A stretch of DNA of 64,000 nt from Oscillatoriales cyanobacterium (GCA_004294385.1 REAP01000033.1:38566-102565); one strand, 5' to 3'; positions 54,657 to 64,000 are shown, numbered from the stretch's first letter. A program made the numbers and translations. Notes: generated by a model from the sequence alone, not told the origin.

Positions 54657-57600
54657 TCACTGATGCACCGGAATTTCAATCACAAACTCAGCCCCTTCAC
54701 CCGGTGCGGAAATACACATTAGCTTCCCGCCATGTTTCTCTACCACAATCTGATAACTAATACTCAACCCCAAACCAGTACCCTTACCCACAGCTTTTGT
54801 AGTAAAGAAAGGGTCAAATATTCGCGATCGCACTTCCTCCCTCATCCCAGGGCCATTATCAGCAATATGAATTTTCACAAAATTTGTGTCACATACCTCA
54901 GTCCGAATCTCAATTTTCCGTTCACAGATTTGAGATAAAGGATTTTCTAATTTAGCCACTTTATCCTGCCCCCCAACTCCTAACTCCACTGCATCAATTG
55001 CATTGCTCAAAACATTCATAAACACCTGATTTAACCCAGAAGCATAACAATTTACCTTCGGCAGTTTACCATAGTTTTTTATCACATTAATTCCCGTTCC
55101 ATCTGCATTATTTTTCACCTTGTGCTGCAAAATTAACAGAGTAGAATCAATCCCAGAGTGAATATCCACAGGTTTCATCTCAGCTTCATCCAGCCTGGAA
55201 AAATTCCGCAGCGACAGCACAATATTGCGGACACGCTCAACTCCAACCTGCATCGATTGCAGCATTTTAGGCAAGTCTTCTTGAATAAAACAGATGTCAA
55301 TATCTGCTGTTTTAGCAACAATTTCAGGAGTAGGATTCGGGTAAGACTCCTGGTACAGCTCAATCAATCCCAGCAAATCCGATCCATAATCGCTAGCGTG
55401 GACGACATTGCCGTAGATGAAATTAATCGGATTATTAATTTCGTGAGCAACCCCCGCTACCAACTGCCCTAAAGAAGACATCTTTTCAGTTTGAATTAGT
55501 TGAGCTTGCGTCGATCGCAATTCGCACAAAGTAACTTCCAACTGTGTCGCTTTTTCCCTCAACTGTCCCTCCGAAGTCTTTAATTCCTGCGTGCGCTCTT
55601 CTACTCTCACCTCCAGCGTCCGCGAATAATCTTCCAACTGTTCCTTAGCATCCGACAAATTAGCAACGAGTACCGCATTTTCCAGAGATATAGCCGCTTG
55701 GGAAGAAAGTATTTTTAAAACTTCCAACCTAGTGGGAGAAAATGCTTCAGAAGTTAAATTATTTTCCAGATAAAGAATGCCTACGAGTTTGCTTTGATTC
55801 AGAATCGGAGTACAAAGCGCCGATCGCACCTGCTGCCTTTTAATATAGGGGTCCTGTGTAAATAGACCTTCCTTAGTAGCCTCACTTAACACCACATCAG
55901 AGTGCGTCCTTTCCACATAATTAATCACCGTTATTGGCAAAACCGACCCTGGGGCGAATGTCGGACATTGCTCAACCACAATATCCGAAGACTCCACCGA
56001 AGCCGCTGCTTGAATCAGCAATTTTCCTGACTTGGGCATCAACAGAAAACCTTTTTGTGCGCCAGCATTCTCGATCGCAATTTTCATCAACTTTTCTAAC
56101 AACCTGTCCAGCACAATTTCACTAGCTAGCGCCTGAGATGCTTTCAAAACAGTTGTCAAATCTAGTACACTACTGTGACTGCTGCTCGTTGAAGTAGCAT
56201 TAGTGCTAGTAATAGTTCGATCGCCACTGGATTTTGCCGCCGATGCAGGGGGTAAAGACATCGGATACTCCGACTCCAAATGCTTGACTTTGGCGGTTGC
56301 TCCCCAATGAAGATAGCCGTAGTAAGCATCTATCAGATAAATCTCAGCCACTTTTGGGCGATCGCCAGCCAGATAGAATTCTGCCGCCCGTTCGTTTGCT
56401 AGCGCTGCTTCGTGAGTGTATTCATGCTCCGAGGCTCCTTTCACCGCGCGATCGTAATACACAGCAGCTTTTTCATATTGTCCCAATACTCGCGCTTTCT
56501 GGGCCTCTACCAAATCATATTTATGTTGATAATTACCCGGAGAATTCACAGCCCAATGCTTCATTTTTTTCTGAAGCGAAGCAACTTTTTTTAAATATTT
56601 CTTCTGTTCGTTTTTTGAAGCTGTGGGATACAAAGCTAAGAGTGAGAGGGAATAGTAAAAATTGTGGCTAGGAACATACATCATGCTCATCACAGCCTCA
56701 GAGTAGTTTGATGCTGCTATGGCATTTTCAGCAGATTTAGCATAATCTTTAAATAGATAATTTAGCCATAATTTAGACAAATAAACTACGAATATTGCCA
56801 AATTATTTTGACTTTTTTTCAATGCTGGCAGCATAGTTTCTTCATTAAATCTCTCGCCAACTAGCAGGCAAGGATTAGCTGTTTTACCTTGCAAATTCAA
56901 GACAATTTGTGCCCCAACTATGGCTTGATAAATCATAAATTTATCCTGATAATTCACCAGCATTTTAATATATTGACTCTGCTGAATCTCCACGGAGTCG
57001 AGAGGTTCGCCACTCAATAATATATAATAGCTGTAAAAACTCCCACAATAACAAGCATTGTTGATATCTCCCGTTTCTATTCCACTCTGAATACCCTCAA
57101 TTAAACCTGTAAAACTTGCTCTGCCACCCTCAGACCAGTGACGGATCAAAGCATTAACAATTAGTGAGATTTGAGAGTTATACAAGTTGGTCTGAAATCT
57201 CTCTAAAAGTGCCTGAGCCATTTGACCGTATCGGTATCCAGAATCCATATCACCTAACACCCCACAATGAATCACACCATAGTTTGCATAGGCGAAACTA
57301 GACAGTAGCGCATTCCCGTATTTCAGAGAAAGTGTCACCATTTTAAAGATGATCGATGGGAACATATCCGGTGCTACTATGAACGCAGCCGGGCTCATAT
57401 TCGTTAAAATCCTGATAGCCGCAATTTTATTAGCATCAGTCATTGGTGGCAACTCAGCTAAATCCTCAATCCGTTTGTTTCCCACAGCTAATTTTGTCCG
57501 TATTAGCCCCATCAAAATATTGAATTTATTGGGTTTTTGAGGGAGATCGATTCGCAGCAGTTTCAAAGCTTCTAGAGCTATATCTATCGAAGCTTGAGGT

Positions 57601-60245
57601 TGACTTTGATTAAAGTAGAAAAAAACTTTTAGCTCGTAAACTTTAATTTTTTCTAGCAAATTTTTAGCGCGGGATATAATAACCTCTGATAGCTGGAACG
57701 CTCGCTCAAATTCGGTATTTATATAGGACAATTCCAGCGCTTCGAGATGGAGTTCCATAATTAAATCGTAGTGACTCTGCCAAGCTCGATCTGGCAGAAG
57801 TTCTAGACCTGCATTAAAATATTTGAGTGCTGCTTCATAGGCGGCAGAATCCTTAGCTTTCTTTCCCGCTATCAGATTGAAGTTAGCTAGTTCATCCCGC
57901 TTGGACTGATTGGTGATGAATTCCACTCCGATATTGAGTTGGTTGACAATATCAAAGATATTTTCTGCTATCTCCGATACCGTAGGGGCGGTGCCCCCGT
58001 GCCCGCCCTCGCCCCCGTGCCCGCCCTCGCCCCCGTGCCCGCCCTCCAATAACAGATACCCAATTTTCAAGTGAGTTTGTTTTTTCTGGGAGTCAGGGAT
58101 CAGAGAATAGGCCGCTTGTTGTACGCGATCGTGCAAAAATCTGTAAGCAATTGAGCTTCTAGCCTGCGATACTTGAGATCGATCATTAATTGCCACTTTT
58201 CCTCCATCCTCTCCCTCTTGGGAGCCGATTTCCTCATCAAGTAGTGGAATTTTGTAAGCATCGCTCATTGGTAGAATTAAACCAACTTGCAGCGCATCCC
58301 ATAAATCAGCAGCCGTTTCCGAGCTGGATTTTCCCCTAACAATTGCCAAATTTTCTAAACCAAAATGGTTGCCCATACAAGCAGCTAATTTTAATACTTG
58401 CTGCGTCTCCTCCGGCAGTTTTTGAATATTCCGAGCAACTAATTCAACGACACTGTAATGTGTAATGCTAGCGACTTCAATTTCCCTGATATCCCACTGC
58501 CACTCACCAACAGTGAAATCAAAAGCTAACAGTTTTTCTGAATGAATAGTTGAGAGAAGTTGAGTTATAAAAAATGGATTTCCGCCAGTTTTATTAAAAA
58601 TTAACTCTGTCAAAGACTTTAATTTTTCGGTTTCATTACCCAAAGTATCCTCTACTAGCTCAGTGACGCTGCTCAACTCCAAACACTGGAGGATCATGTG
58701 ATGCACCGCCACACCAGCCTGTTGAATTTTTTCGACAGTTTGAACGAAAGGATGAGTCAAATTAACTTCGTTATCTCGATAGGCTCCTATCAGTAAAAAA
58801 TATCGGCTATCCAAGTCTGTTACCAGTTGCTGAATCAATTTTAAGGAAGCTAAATCTGCCCACTGCAAATCATCCAGAAATATAACTAAGGGGTGTTCTG
58901 CTTGGGCAAACACATTGAGAAATTGTTTAAAAAATTGATTAAAGCGATTTTGAGATTCTGTCGGCGCCAATTGGGGAACAGCAGGCTGCGAACCAATTAT
59001 TAGTTCGACAGAAGGAACAACATCAATAATAATTCCACCGTTTTTCCCCAGCTTTGACAAAAGCTTTTCTTGCCAAATTGCCAACTCGTCTGAGCTGGTT
59101 GTTAATAACTGCTGCATCAGTGACTCAAAGGCTTGAGTTATTCCAGCATAAGGAATATCCCGCTTAAACTGGTCAAATTTGCCAGCTATAAAATAACCCC
59201 GCTGCCGTACAATTGGTTTGTGAACTTCACTGACAACTGAAGTTTTGCCAATGCCTGAGTAACCACTCACCAAAACCATCTCAGTTTTTCCAAAGCTAAC
59301 TCGATCGAAAGCTGCCATCAAATCAGCGATTTCTTTTCTGCGACCATAGAGTTTTTGAGGAATCAAAAATTGACCTGATTTATCAATTATCCCCGGAATA
59401 AAACTTTCTATTTTGCCAGTAGTTTGTAACTGATTTAGACAATTTTCTAGGTCTGCGTTTAAGCCAAAAGCACTTTGATATCGGTCTTCGGCATTTTTAG
59501 CTAATAGTTTCATCACAATGGATGAAATTATCGGCGGGATTTCATTGTTTAGTTGATGGGGAGCAACGGGTGTCACCGCAATGTGGCTGTGAATTAATTC
59601 TAAGGGGTCGGTGGAGTTAAATGGCAATTCTCCTGTCAGCATTTCATAAAACGTGATGCCTAGAGAGTACAAGTCTGTTCGGTAGTCGAGGTCTCGGTTC
59701 ATCCGACCAGTTTGCTCTGGGGATATATAGGCTAGAGTGCCTTCTAGCGCGGTGGTATTGCTATTTTGGTGAACTTCTCTAGATAGGCGCGTTGCCATGC
59801 TAAAGTCGGTGATTTTTACTTGTTTAAAGTCTGGGGTAATGATAATATTGGAGGGTTTAATATCTTTATGAATAATCTGGTTTTGATGCACTTCTCCGAG
59901 AGTTTGAGCCACTTGAATAGCTAGTGGCAAAAACTTCTGAATTTCAATATTTTTACCCGCTAAATGGTGTTTGAGAGATTGACCGCCACAATCTTCTAAG
60001 ACTAGAGCAAAGCTGTTTTTGTATTTTTCTAAGCTATGGGGTTTGACAATCCCTTCTAGGTTGAGATTTGAGCTAATTGTATATTCATGTCTCAATCGGG
60101 TAATTTCTTCTATTGTGGGATACTCGGTATTGAGTGTTTTAACGATGACTGACGATCGATCTGATTCTCTGACGGCGCGATAAATAATGGACTTCACACC
60201 AAGTTGAACAACTTCTGTGATTTTGTAACCGGGAATTGCGTTCAT
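54657..60245 (-). CDS. Giant Ser/Thr kinase - AAA ATPase - GAF - histidine kinase
   Basis: 1862 aa. Residues 7-275: protein kinase fold with [11 protein letters not shown] (Lys), [11 protein letters not shown] and TDFSMA (DFG replaced by DFS, as is usual here). About 300-620: ATPase with Walker [14 protein letters not shown] and [12 protein letters not shown]. About 780-1330: helical repeats of TPR type ([15 protein letters not shown]). About 1375-1540: GAF ([18 protein letters not shown]). 1545-1610: coiled coil. About 1610-1860: HisKA (His in [12 protein letters not shown]) and HATPase ([22 protein letters not shown]). Hybrid kinases of this type in filamentous cyanobacteria are linked to differentiation and stress. 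There is an odd Gly/His-rich insert (GGHGGEGG...) at about 734-755. No receiver. ATG 60243-60245 ([19 protein letters not shown]). Confidence 0.93.
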   Translation of the reverse strand: MNAIPGYKITEVVQLGVKSIIYRAVRESDRSSVIVKTLNTEYPTIEEITRLRHEYTISSNLNLEGIVKPHSLEKYKNSFALVLEDCGGQSLKHHLAGKNIEIQKFLPLAIQVAQTLGEVHQNQIIHKDIKPSNIIITPDFKQVKITDFSMATRLSREVHQNSNTTALEGTLAYISPEQTGRMNRDLDYRTDLYSLGITFYEMLTGELPFNSTDPLELIHSHIAVTPVAPHQLNNEIPPIISSIVMKLLAKNAEDRYQSAFGLNADLENCLNQLQTTGKIESFIPGIIDKSGQFLIPQKLYGRRKEIADLMAAFDRVSFGKTEMVLVSGYSGIGKTSVVSEVHKPIVRQRGYFIAGKFDQFKRDIPYAGITQAFESLMQQLLTTSSDELAIWQEKLLSKLGKNGGIIIDVVPSVELIIGSQPAVPQLAPTESQNRFNQFFKQFLNVFAQAEHPLVIFLDDLQWADLASLKLIQQLVTDLDSRYFLLIGAYRDNEVNLTHPFVQTVEKIQQAGVAVHHMILQCLELSSVTELVEDTLGNETEKLKSLTELIFNKTGGNPFFITQLLSTIHSEKLLAFDFTVGEWQWDIREIEVASITHYSVVELVARNIQKLPEETQQVLKLAACMGNHFGLENLAIVRGKSSSETAADLWDALQVGLILPMSDAYKIPLLDEEIGSQEGEDGGKVAINDRSQVSQARSSIAYRFLHDRVQQAAYSLIPDSQKKQTHLKIGYLLLEGGHGGEGGHGGEGGHGGTAPTVSEIAENIFDIVNQLNIGVEFITNQSKRDELANFNLIAGKKAKDSAAYEAALKYFNAGLELLPDRAWQSHYDLIMELHLEALELSYINTEFERAFQLSEVIISRAKNLLEKIKVYELKVFFYFNQSQPQASIDIALEALKLLRIDLPQKPNKFNILMGLIRTKLAVGNKRIEDLAELPPMTDANKIAAIRILTNMSPAAFIVAPDMFPSIIFKMVTLSLKYGNALLSSFAYANYGVIHCGVLGDMDSGYRYGQMAQALLERFQTNLYNSQISLIVNALIRHWSEGGRASFTGLIEGIQSGIETGDINNACYCGSFYSYYILLSGEPLDSVEIQQSQYIKMLVNYQDKFMIYQAIVGAQIVLNLQGKTANPCLLVGERFNEETMLPALKKSQNNLAIFVVYLSKLWLNYLFKDYAKSAENAIAASNYSEAVMSMMYVPSHNFYYSLSLLALYPTASKNEQKKYLKKVASLQKKMKHWAVNSPGNYQHKYDLVEAQKARVLGQYEKAAVYYDRAVKGASEHEYTHEAALANERAAEFYLAGDRPKVAEIYLIDAYYGYLHWGATAKVKHLESEYPMSLPPASAAKSSGDRTITSTNATSTSSSHSSVLDLTTVLKASQALASEIVLDRLLEKLMKIAIENAGAQKGFLLMPKSGKLLIQAAASVESSDIVVEQCPTFAPGSVLPITVINYVERTHSDVVLSEATKEGLFTQDPYIKRQQVRSALCTPILNQSKLVGILYLENNLTSEAFSPTRLEVLKILSSQAAISLENAVLVANLSDAKEQLEDYSRTLEVRVEERTQELKTSEGQLREKATQLEVTLCELRSTQAQLIQTEKMSSLGQLVAGVAHEINNPINFIYGNVVHASDYGSDLLGLIELYQESYPNPTPEIVAKTADIDICFIQEDLPKMLQSMQVGVERVRNIVLSLRNFSRLDEAEMKPVDIHSGIDSTLLILQHKVKNNADGTGINVIKNYGKLPKVNCYASGLNQVFMNVLSNAIDAVELGVGGQDKVAKLENPLSQICERKIEIRTEVCDTNFVKIHIADNGPGMREEVRSRIFDPFFTTKAVGKGTGLGLSISYQIVVEKHGGKLMCISAPGEGAEFVIEIPVHQ
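57980..58046. repeat. In-frame GC-rich repeat within giant kinase gene
   Basis: GCCCCCGTGCCCGCCCTC units (three copies, 18 bp each) plus GTAGGGGCGGTGCCC. On the coding strand they give GGHGGE three times then GGTAPTV. Intergenic relatives of this type (gggcggg/cccgccc) occur at 61920-62000. Confidence 0.85.
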
Positions 60246-60747
60246 GAGTTTGCTTTTATTCTGGGACGAAGTGTTGGGTTAATGAAGTGATTGATGTCGA
60301 TCGCATGGTGGACGGACTGTACTTAAGTATTTTTAGCAGCCATTGTACTTTTACAGACATTAAATGTTAAGTAATTACCCTGTGTTTTTCGAGGTCAGTA
60401 GATGAAAAAGGTTTAGAGGGTATCAACTGGCTGAAAACAGCACATCTGGTTGAATCACCCGCTGATATGTGCGGTTTGACACTTCACTTTGTTGATAATT
60501 ACATTATTGTAGCAAAGTCAATGATGTCGATCGCATATATCAGTGACAAATCCTGATGAATTCAATGTTTAACTCTAGGTTTCAGCCTTGTTACCACCAA
60601 CTAAGGGGAAGCCCAGGGCTTGAAAATGCAGGTTTAGGCGATCGAGAACACAATTTAATATGACGTAAATCACAAAATAATCTGATTGATATCACAATTA
60701 TATAATGATGAAGTTGCTAACATCTGTTCATCATCAGGTGCATCACA
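60246..60747. other. Divergent promoter region, giant kinase and RiPP-like locus
   Basis: About 500 bp with no gene. The motif GATGTCGATCGCAT occurs twice (60293-60306 and 60524-60537), which could be an operator. Most of the rest is AT rich. A -10-like box and a long leader precede the gene at 60748. Confidence 0.5.
60701..60706 (+). promoter_or_regulatory. Putative -10 box of the HDO-peptide-halogenase locus
   Basis: TATAAT, 42 nt before ATG 60748. No good -35 box at the right distance, though TTGATA lies 9 bp upstream. Tentative. Confidence 0.35.
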
Positions 60748-61491
60748 ATGGAAGAAGTCCTAGCATTGATTGAAAAGAAGAAGCAAGAATTTGCTAAATC
60801 TGGGCTATTTGAGTTTATGCGAGACAAAAGTATAAACCCAAGACAACGCCTAGCTTTCGCTCCCTGTGCTGCTCCTTTCGTAATGAGTTTTGGTGAATTA
60901 AATAAATATGTCTTCCGAGAAGAACCAACCAACGATCCTATTCAGGAAATAGTCAATAAACACAGTTATGAAGACGATCATCACTGGTTGTGGTTTTTGG
61001 AAGACTTGGAAACACTGGGTATTAACAGAACGCTCAAGTTCAGTGATGCCTTGAATTTTGTTTGGAGCGAAGAAACACAAGCTTCGCGGTGGGTAACATA
61101 TCAAATTTTTCGATACGCTTTTGGAGCGAGTCCGATCGCAAAATTAGCAATTATGGAAGTGATAGAAGCAACGGGTAATGTGTTCTTTTCAACGGCGGCA
61201 CCAATTGCCGAAGAACTCCGAACAATTACCCAAAAAGAGTTTCTTTATTTTGGCTGTTTTCATTTGGCTGTGGAAACAGGTCATACTACAGGGACACCGG
61301 ACGTGGAGCAATTGATTGAAAGCATACAACTGACTATCGAGAGCCGTCAAGAGGCTTTTGAGGTAGTTGAAAATTTGTTTGAAGCTTTTACGAAACTGAC
61401 GAATGAGCTTCTGGTTTATGCAAAAACTCATTGCTTTGAGCAACCTTTTGCCAAACCTCGCGAGATTTTGCAACCCTTGAAAGCTGCGTAG
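60748..61491 (+). CDS. Heme-oxygenase-like di-iron oxidase (HDO superfamily)
   Basis: 247 aa, all helical, no signal peptide. The possible metal ligands follow the HDO pattern: Glu75 and His78 (or His79) in NKHSYEDDHHWLWFLED, Glu140 in IMEVIEATGN, and His172, Glu176, His179 in GCFHLAVETGHT. This three-His, three-carboxylate set in three helices is that of SznF, UndA, BesC and AetD, which use O2 for N-oxidation, decarboxylation or C-C/C-N cleavage. It could also be an ordinary member of the iron-containing redox enzyme family. It is 83 bp upstream of a repeat peptide and in the same direction as a halogenase-like gene, so the substrate is inferred to be that peptide or a residue within it. ATG 60748 lies close to GGTGCATCACA with no good Shine-Dalgarno. 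Confidence 0.72.
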   Translation: MEEVLALIEKKKQEFAKSGLFEFMRDKSINPRQRLAFAPCAAPFVMSFGELNKYVFREEPTNDPIQEIVNKHSYEDDHHWLWFLEDLETLGINRTLKFSDALNFVWSEETQASRWVTYQIFRYAFGASPIAKLAIMEVIEATGNVFFSTAAPIAEELRTITQKEFLYFGCFHLAVETGHTTGTPDVEQLIESIQLTIESRQEAFEVVENLFEAFTKLTNELLVYAKTHCFEQPFAKPREILQPLKAA

Positions 61492-61574
61492 TTTACGAGA
61501 TGTAAAATTTTCAACTTTTAGAACCAGATCAAGCTTAGAATCAGACAAAATTCATTACTTAGAAGGAGTGCATC

Positions 61575-61883
61575 ATGTCACAATCTAACAGTAATTGTTC
61601 AACTGCGATCGAGAATTTAGATATCGCCCATACTTGGACTGAAAATTTGGATATTGCTCATACTTGGACTGAGAATTTAGATATCGCCCATACTTGGACT
61701 GAAAATTTGGATATTGCTCATACTTGGACTGAGAACTTGGATATCGCCCATACTTGGACTGAGAATCTGGATATCGCTCATACTTGGACTGAGAATTTGG
61801 ATATCGCCCATACTTGGACTGAGAATTTGGATATTGCTCAGAGTTTTCATCTAGCTAAAGATGAGCAACTAGCAGTCGGATAA
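61575..61883 (+). CDS. Decapeptide-repeat peptide, putative RiPP precursor
   Basis: 102 aa. A 12-residue leader (MSQSNSNCSTAI) is followed by seven perfect ENLDIAHTWT units, one degenerate unit (ENLDIAQSFH) and a tail LAKDEQLAVG. ATG 61575 has a strong Shine-Dalgarno (AGAAGGAGTG). Codons of units differ synonymously (TTA/TTG/CTG, ATC/ATT, GCC/GCT, GAA/GAG) while the peptide is unchanged, so the amino-acid sequence is under selection. Each full unit carries one Trp, one His, two Thr, one Asn and two acids. Multi-core RiPP precursors look like this. Location between an HDO and a halogenase-like enzyme supports modification of Trp or His. It could instead be a structural or low-complexity protein. 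Confidence 0.85.
   Translation: MSQSNSNCSTAIENLDIAHTWTENLDIAHTWTENLDIAHTWTENLDIAHTWTENLDIAHTWTENLDIAHTWTENLDIAHTWTENLDIAQSFHLAKDEQLAVG
61611..61850 (+). repeat. Eight 30-bp tandem units inside the peptide gene
   Basis: Units begin at 61611, 61641, 61671, 61701, 61731, 61761, 61791 and 61821. Units 1 and 3 are identical, as are 2 and 4, which shows a recent duplication of a 60-bp dimer. Units 5-7 differ by one to three silent changes. The last unit diverges in its final four codons. Confidence 0.95.
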
Positions 61884-61914
61884 AATTTGTTGAAAACTGA
61901 AATGTTGCACTAAT

Positions 61915-62010
61915 GATCGGGGGATTGTTCGTGGGTGGGGGCGGGTTTATTTAACCTGTTTGTACCATTTAAGGCTATTGGTGAACCCGCCCCTACAATT
62001 TTTTGACAAT
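61915..62010. repeat. GGGCGGGTT...AACCCGCCCC hairpin element
   Basis: The inverted pair GGGGGCGGGTTTA (about 61936-61949) and GTGAACCCGCCCCTAC (61980-61995) with a loop of about 30 nt. It sits between the repeat peptide and the halogenase-like gene and might reduce read-through. Confidence 0.7.
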
Positions 62011-62133
62011 GGTGAAAAATCTCAGATTAAACCTGTTGCAAATAACTATTGGGCCTCCGAATCAGCGAGACCCAATAGTCGCACGTTTGTCTCGTCAATG
62101 TCCAAATTTAGCATCTACTATCCCGAATTGCAT

Positions 62134-63840
62134 ATGAGCCATTACGACGTTGTGATTGTGGGCGGAGGCCCTGCTGGTACTACTGCTGGCACTTTGCTCA
62201 AAAAGTACAATCCAAATCTGAGCGTGCTAATCCTAGAGAAAGAAAAGTTTCCTCGCGATCACGTTGGGGAAAGCCAATTACCTCAAATTAGCGGTGTGCT
62301 TCAAGAAATGGGATGCTGGGATAAAGTAGAAGCAGCCGACTTCCCGATTAAAATCGGTGCTACCTATCGCTGGGGAACCGATCCAAATCCTTGGGATTTT
62401 AATTTTATTAAGCCTGAACAGTTTCAAGATGAACCGCGTCCTGCTAAATTTGAGGGGCACAGACGGCAAACTGCTTTCCAAGTCGATCGAGCAAAGTATG
62501 ATGAAATTTTGCTGCGACACGCCGAAGAAATGGGATGTGTGGTCAGAGAAGAAACGGCGGTTGTTAAAGTAGATACAGATGGCGATCGCATTATTGCTCT
62601 ACATTTGCGATCGCAGGAACAAATAACCGCCCGTTACTACATCGACGCTTCCGGCCACATCGGGGTACTGCGGCGAGTTTTGGGAGTCGAAACACACAGC
62701 CCGACGCGACTGCAAAATATCGCTATTTGGGACTACTGGACAAACGCTGAATGGGCTGATTTTATTGGCGTTGGCGGCACCCGTGTCCAGGTAATGAGTT
62801 TGAGTCACGGGTGGATTTGGTTCATTCCCTTGAGCCCAACTCGAACCAGTATCGGATTCATTTGTCCTGCGGAACATTACAAGGAGATGAAAAAGCGACC
62901 AGAGGAGATATATGCCGAAGCGCTCAACAGCGAACCCCGAATCAGCAAGTTAATCGCTAATGCTACCAGTACAGGCAAGATTGAAACTACAAAAGATTGG
63001 TCATTCTTGTCCGATAAAACAGTAGGAGAAAACTGGTTTTTAGTGGGGGAAGCTGCTGGTTTTGCTGACCCTATTTTAGCTGCGGGTATGACTTTAGCTC
63101 ACACTGGGGGCCGTGAATTAGCTTACACAATTTTGGATTTAGAGCAGGAGAAACACGACGCTAAATGGCTGAAAACTCAGTATGACGATAATCAGCGTCG
63201 CCGAGTTAAACAGCACATTCGCTTCGCCGATTACTGGTACGCTGCTAACGGTCAATTCACTGATTTACAAGAGCATTCAAGGGAAATAGCGCGGGATTCT
63301 GGGTTAAATTTAAGCCCGGAAAAAGCTTTTCAGTGGTTAGCTCAAGGCGGATTTACTAATGATATTTTGGGTCAAGCTGTAATTGCTGGATTTGATTTGG
63401 GTTCTCTGAAGCAGGTGATGCAGCGCTTCTCGCAGGAGGAAGTTCCTTGGCTACTTTCTGCCTACAATGTGTTTCAGTTAGACCTATTGGATGCGGAAGT
63501 TGAGTTTGTAGCTGTTTATGATGCTGGTCAAATTAGCAGGATCAAGTGTTATGTGAAGAATGGTCAGCGGTTTCCTGCTACAGGATTATATGGTTTGCTG
63601 ATTGATATTTTGAACCGCACTGAGTCCATCGAGCAAATTTATCGGCAGTTGGTGTTAGTGTTTAAGGAGCGTTTTTCTGTGCAACACGCTCGTGTAGCTC
63701 TTCATCAAGCCCTTGGTTGTTTGGAGGTGATGGTGAGTTCTGGTATTGTCAAGGCGATATTGAATCCCGATTTGTCTAAGTTGAATATTTCAATACCGAT
63801 GGAAGGTGAGTTAATTCATACTCACAGGGATGCGAGTTAA
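62134..63840 (+). CDS. Flavin-dependent halogenase-like protein with C-terminal PqqD-like domain
   Basis: 568 aa from ATG 62134 (MSHYDVVIVGGGPAG). ATG 62098 adds 12 residues and is possible; TTG 61960 starts in a repeat hairpin and is rejected. FAD site GGGPAG at 10-15; FPRDHVGESQLP (39-50) as in class B halogenases; Lys73 in FPIKIGATYRWG sits where PltA/CndH-type enzymes carry a conserved basic residue; the halogenase motif W-x-W-x-I-P is present (Trp227, Trp229, Pro232); FADP at 310-313. Residues 479-543 (GLYGLLIDILNRTESIEQIY, FKERFSVQHARV, CLEVMVSSGIVKA) resemble PqqD, the RiPP recognition element. I infer a peptide-directed FAD halogenase or oxygenase acting on the repeat protein upstream. 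No flavin reductase is beside it; a general one could serve. Confidence 0.75.
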   Translation: MSHYDVVIVGGGPAGTTAGTLLKKYNPNLSVLILEKEKFPRDHVGESQLPQISGVLQEMGCWDKVEAADFPIKIGATYRWGTDPNPWDFNFIKPEQFQDEPRPAKFEGHRRQTAFQVDRAKYDEILLRHAEEMGCVVREETAVVKVDTDGDRIIALHLRSQEQITARYYIDASGHIGVLRRVLGVETHSPTRLQNIAIWDYWTNAEWADFIGVGGTRVQVMSLSHGWIWFIPLSPTRTSIGFICPAEHYKEMKKRPEEIYAEALNSEPRISKLIANATSTGKIETTKDWSFLSDKTVGENWFLVGEAAGFADPILAAGMTLAHTGGRELAYTILDLEQEKHDAKWLKTQYDDNQRRRVKQHIRFADYWYAANGQFTDLQEHSREIARDSGLNLSPEKAFQWLAQGGFTNDILGQAVIAGFDLGSLKQVMQRFSQEEVPWLLSAYNVFQLDLLDAEVEFVAVYDAGQISRIKCYVKNGQRFPATGLYGLLIDILNRTESIEQIYRQLVLVFKERFSVQHARVALHQALGCLEVMVSSGIVKAILNPDLSKLNISIPMEGELIHTHRDAS

Positions 63841-63906
63841 GGGGCTACAAAAAAAGCTGGGCTTAAAACCATATTAAACTCAGATATTGCGCGATTCTTG
63901 CTTAAC

Positions 63907-64000
63907 AGGCAAGATGCCTGTTCCACAAAGAGTGATTTTTGTTGTGGGGTGGGCATCCTGCCTGCCCATATTTGCTTAACAGGCAAGATGCCTGTTCCAC
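63907..64000. repeat. GGCAAGATGCCTG/GGCATCCTGCC palindromes
   Basis: Three copies of the AACAGGCAAGATGCCTGTT family (63906-63924, 63950-63968 with GGGCATCCTGCC, 63976-63996). The window ends within the third. 63841-63905 shows nothing else. Confidence 0.75.

Noticed and set aside
60748..61491. Assignment as a true heme oxygenase or TenA thiaminase
   Set aside because: The residues around the ligands (EDDHHW, HLAVETGH) fit the di-iron HDO pattern and lack the heme oxygenase proximal-His context and the TenA active-site Cys.
61611..61850. CRISPR-like array of 30-bp direct repeats
   Set aside because: There are no spacers: the units are contiguous, in frame, preceded by a strong ribosome binding site and differ only silently.
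62134..63840. Assignment as geranylgeranyl reductase-type FAD enzyme
   Set aside because: Those enzymes share GGGPAG but lack the W-x-W-x-I-P and HVGES motifs seen here.

Overview
The window looks like chromosome of a filamentous cyanobacterium, most likely of the Microcoleus/Oscillatoria group. Evidence: many HIP1-type octamers (GCGATCGC and close variants); an NDH-1 subunit NdhD; a Tab2/Atab2-family protein; minC-minD-minE in order; a PilT motor; very large CHASE/PAS/GAF and Ser/Thr-kinase/AAA/histidine-kinase sensors; and intergenic spaces packed with short tandem heptamers, palindromic repeats and MITE-like elements. No rRNA, tRNA or CRISPR array was recognised.

Layout. 0-6.5 kb: PmbA/TldE, Tab2-like protein, PdxJ, a secreted repeat protein, a TPR protein and a small unknown. 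6.75-9.0 kb: a tandem duplication of a gene resembling bacterial pentameric ligand-gated ion channels, each copy with its fourth membrane segment out of frame. 9.1-19.7 kb: a chemosensory cluster (CheW, MCP, CheR-TPR, MCP, WspD-type CheW, CheA-REC, an orphan, CheB) whose composition matches the Wsp surface-sensing system but without a WspR diguanylate cyclase. 19.8-24.8 kb: deoC, recO, an MFS transporter and a glycosyltransferase gene that has lost its start to repeat insertion. 25-26.7 kb: a TnpB-related (Cas12-ancestor-like) gene bounded by short direct repeats. 26.8-33.9 kb: ClC-CBS-USP channel, glycosyltransferase, DHH phosphoesterase, bioF and a 49-aa gene that ends exactly at a decayed IS605-type element. 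35.4-45 kb: TldD, a CHASE/PAS/GAF kinase, DUF1361, NdhD and an ADP-ribosylglycohydrolase. 45.2-54.5 kb: minCDE (with an internally deleted IS remnant between minC and minD), DUF58, pilT, an SDR/epimerase and a glycosyltransferase-2. 54.6-60.2 kb: a 1862-aa hybrid kinase.

The most exciting locus is 60.75-63.84 kb. A heme-oxygenase-like di-iron oxidase (HDO) is followed by a 102-aa peptide made of seven perfect decapeptide repeats (ENLDIAHTWT) plus one degenerate copy, then by a flavin-dependent halogenase-like protein whose C-terminus reads like a PqqD-type RiPP recognition element. I infer an undescribed RiPP pathway in which the Trp/His-containing repeats are halogenated and/or oxidised.

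A second theme is repeat invasion. The same palindromic repeat lies inside cheR (twice) and cheA and is translated there in three different phases. A Gly-rich repeat sits in the giant kinase. One MITE has a filled site and an empty site within the tandem duplication, which shows a TA target duplication. Several starts are fixed or obscured by tandem-repeat tracts reaching the start codon.
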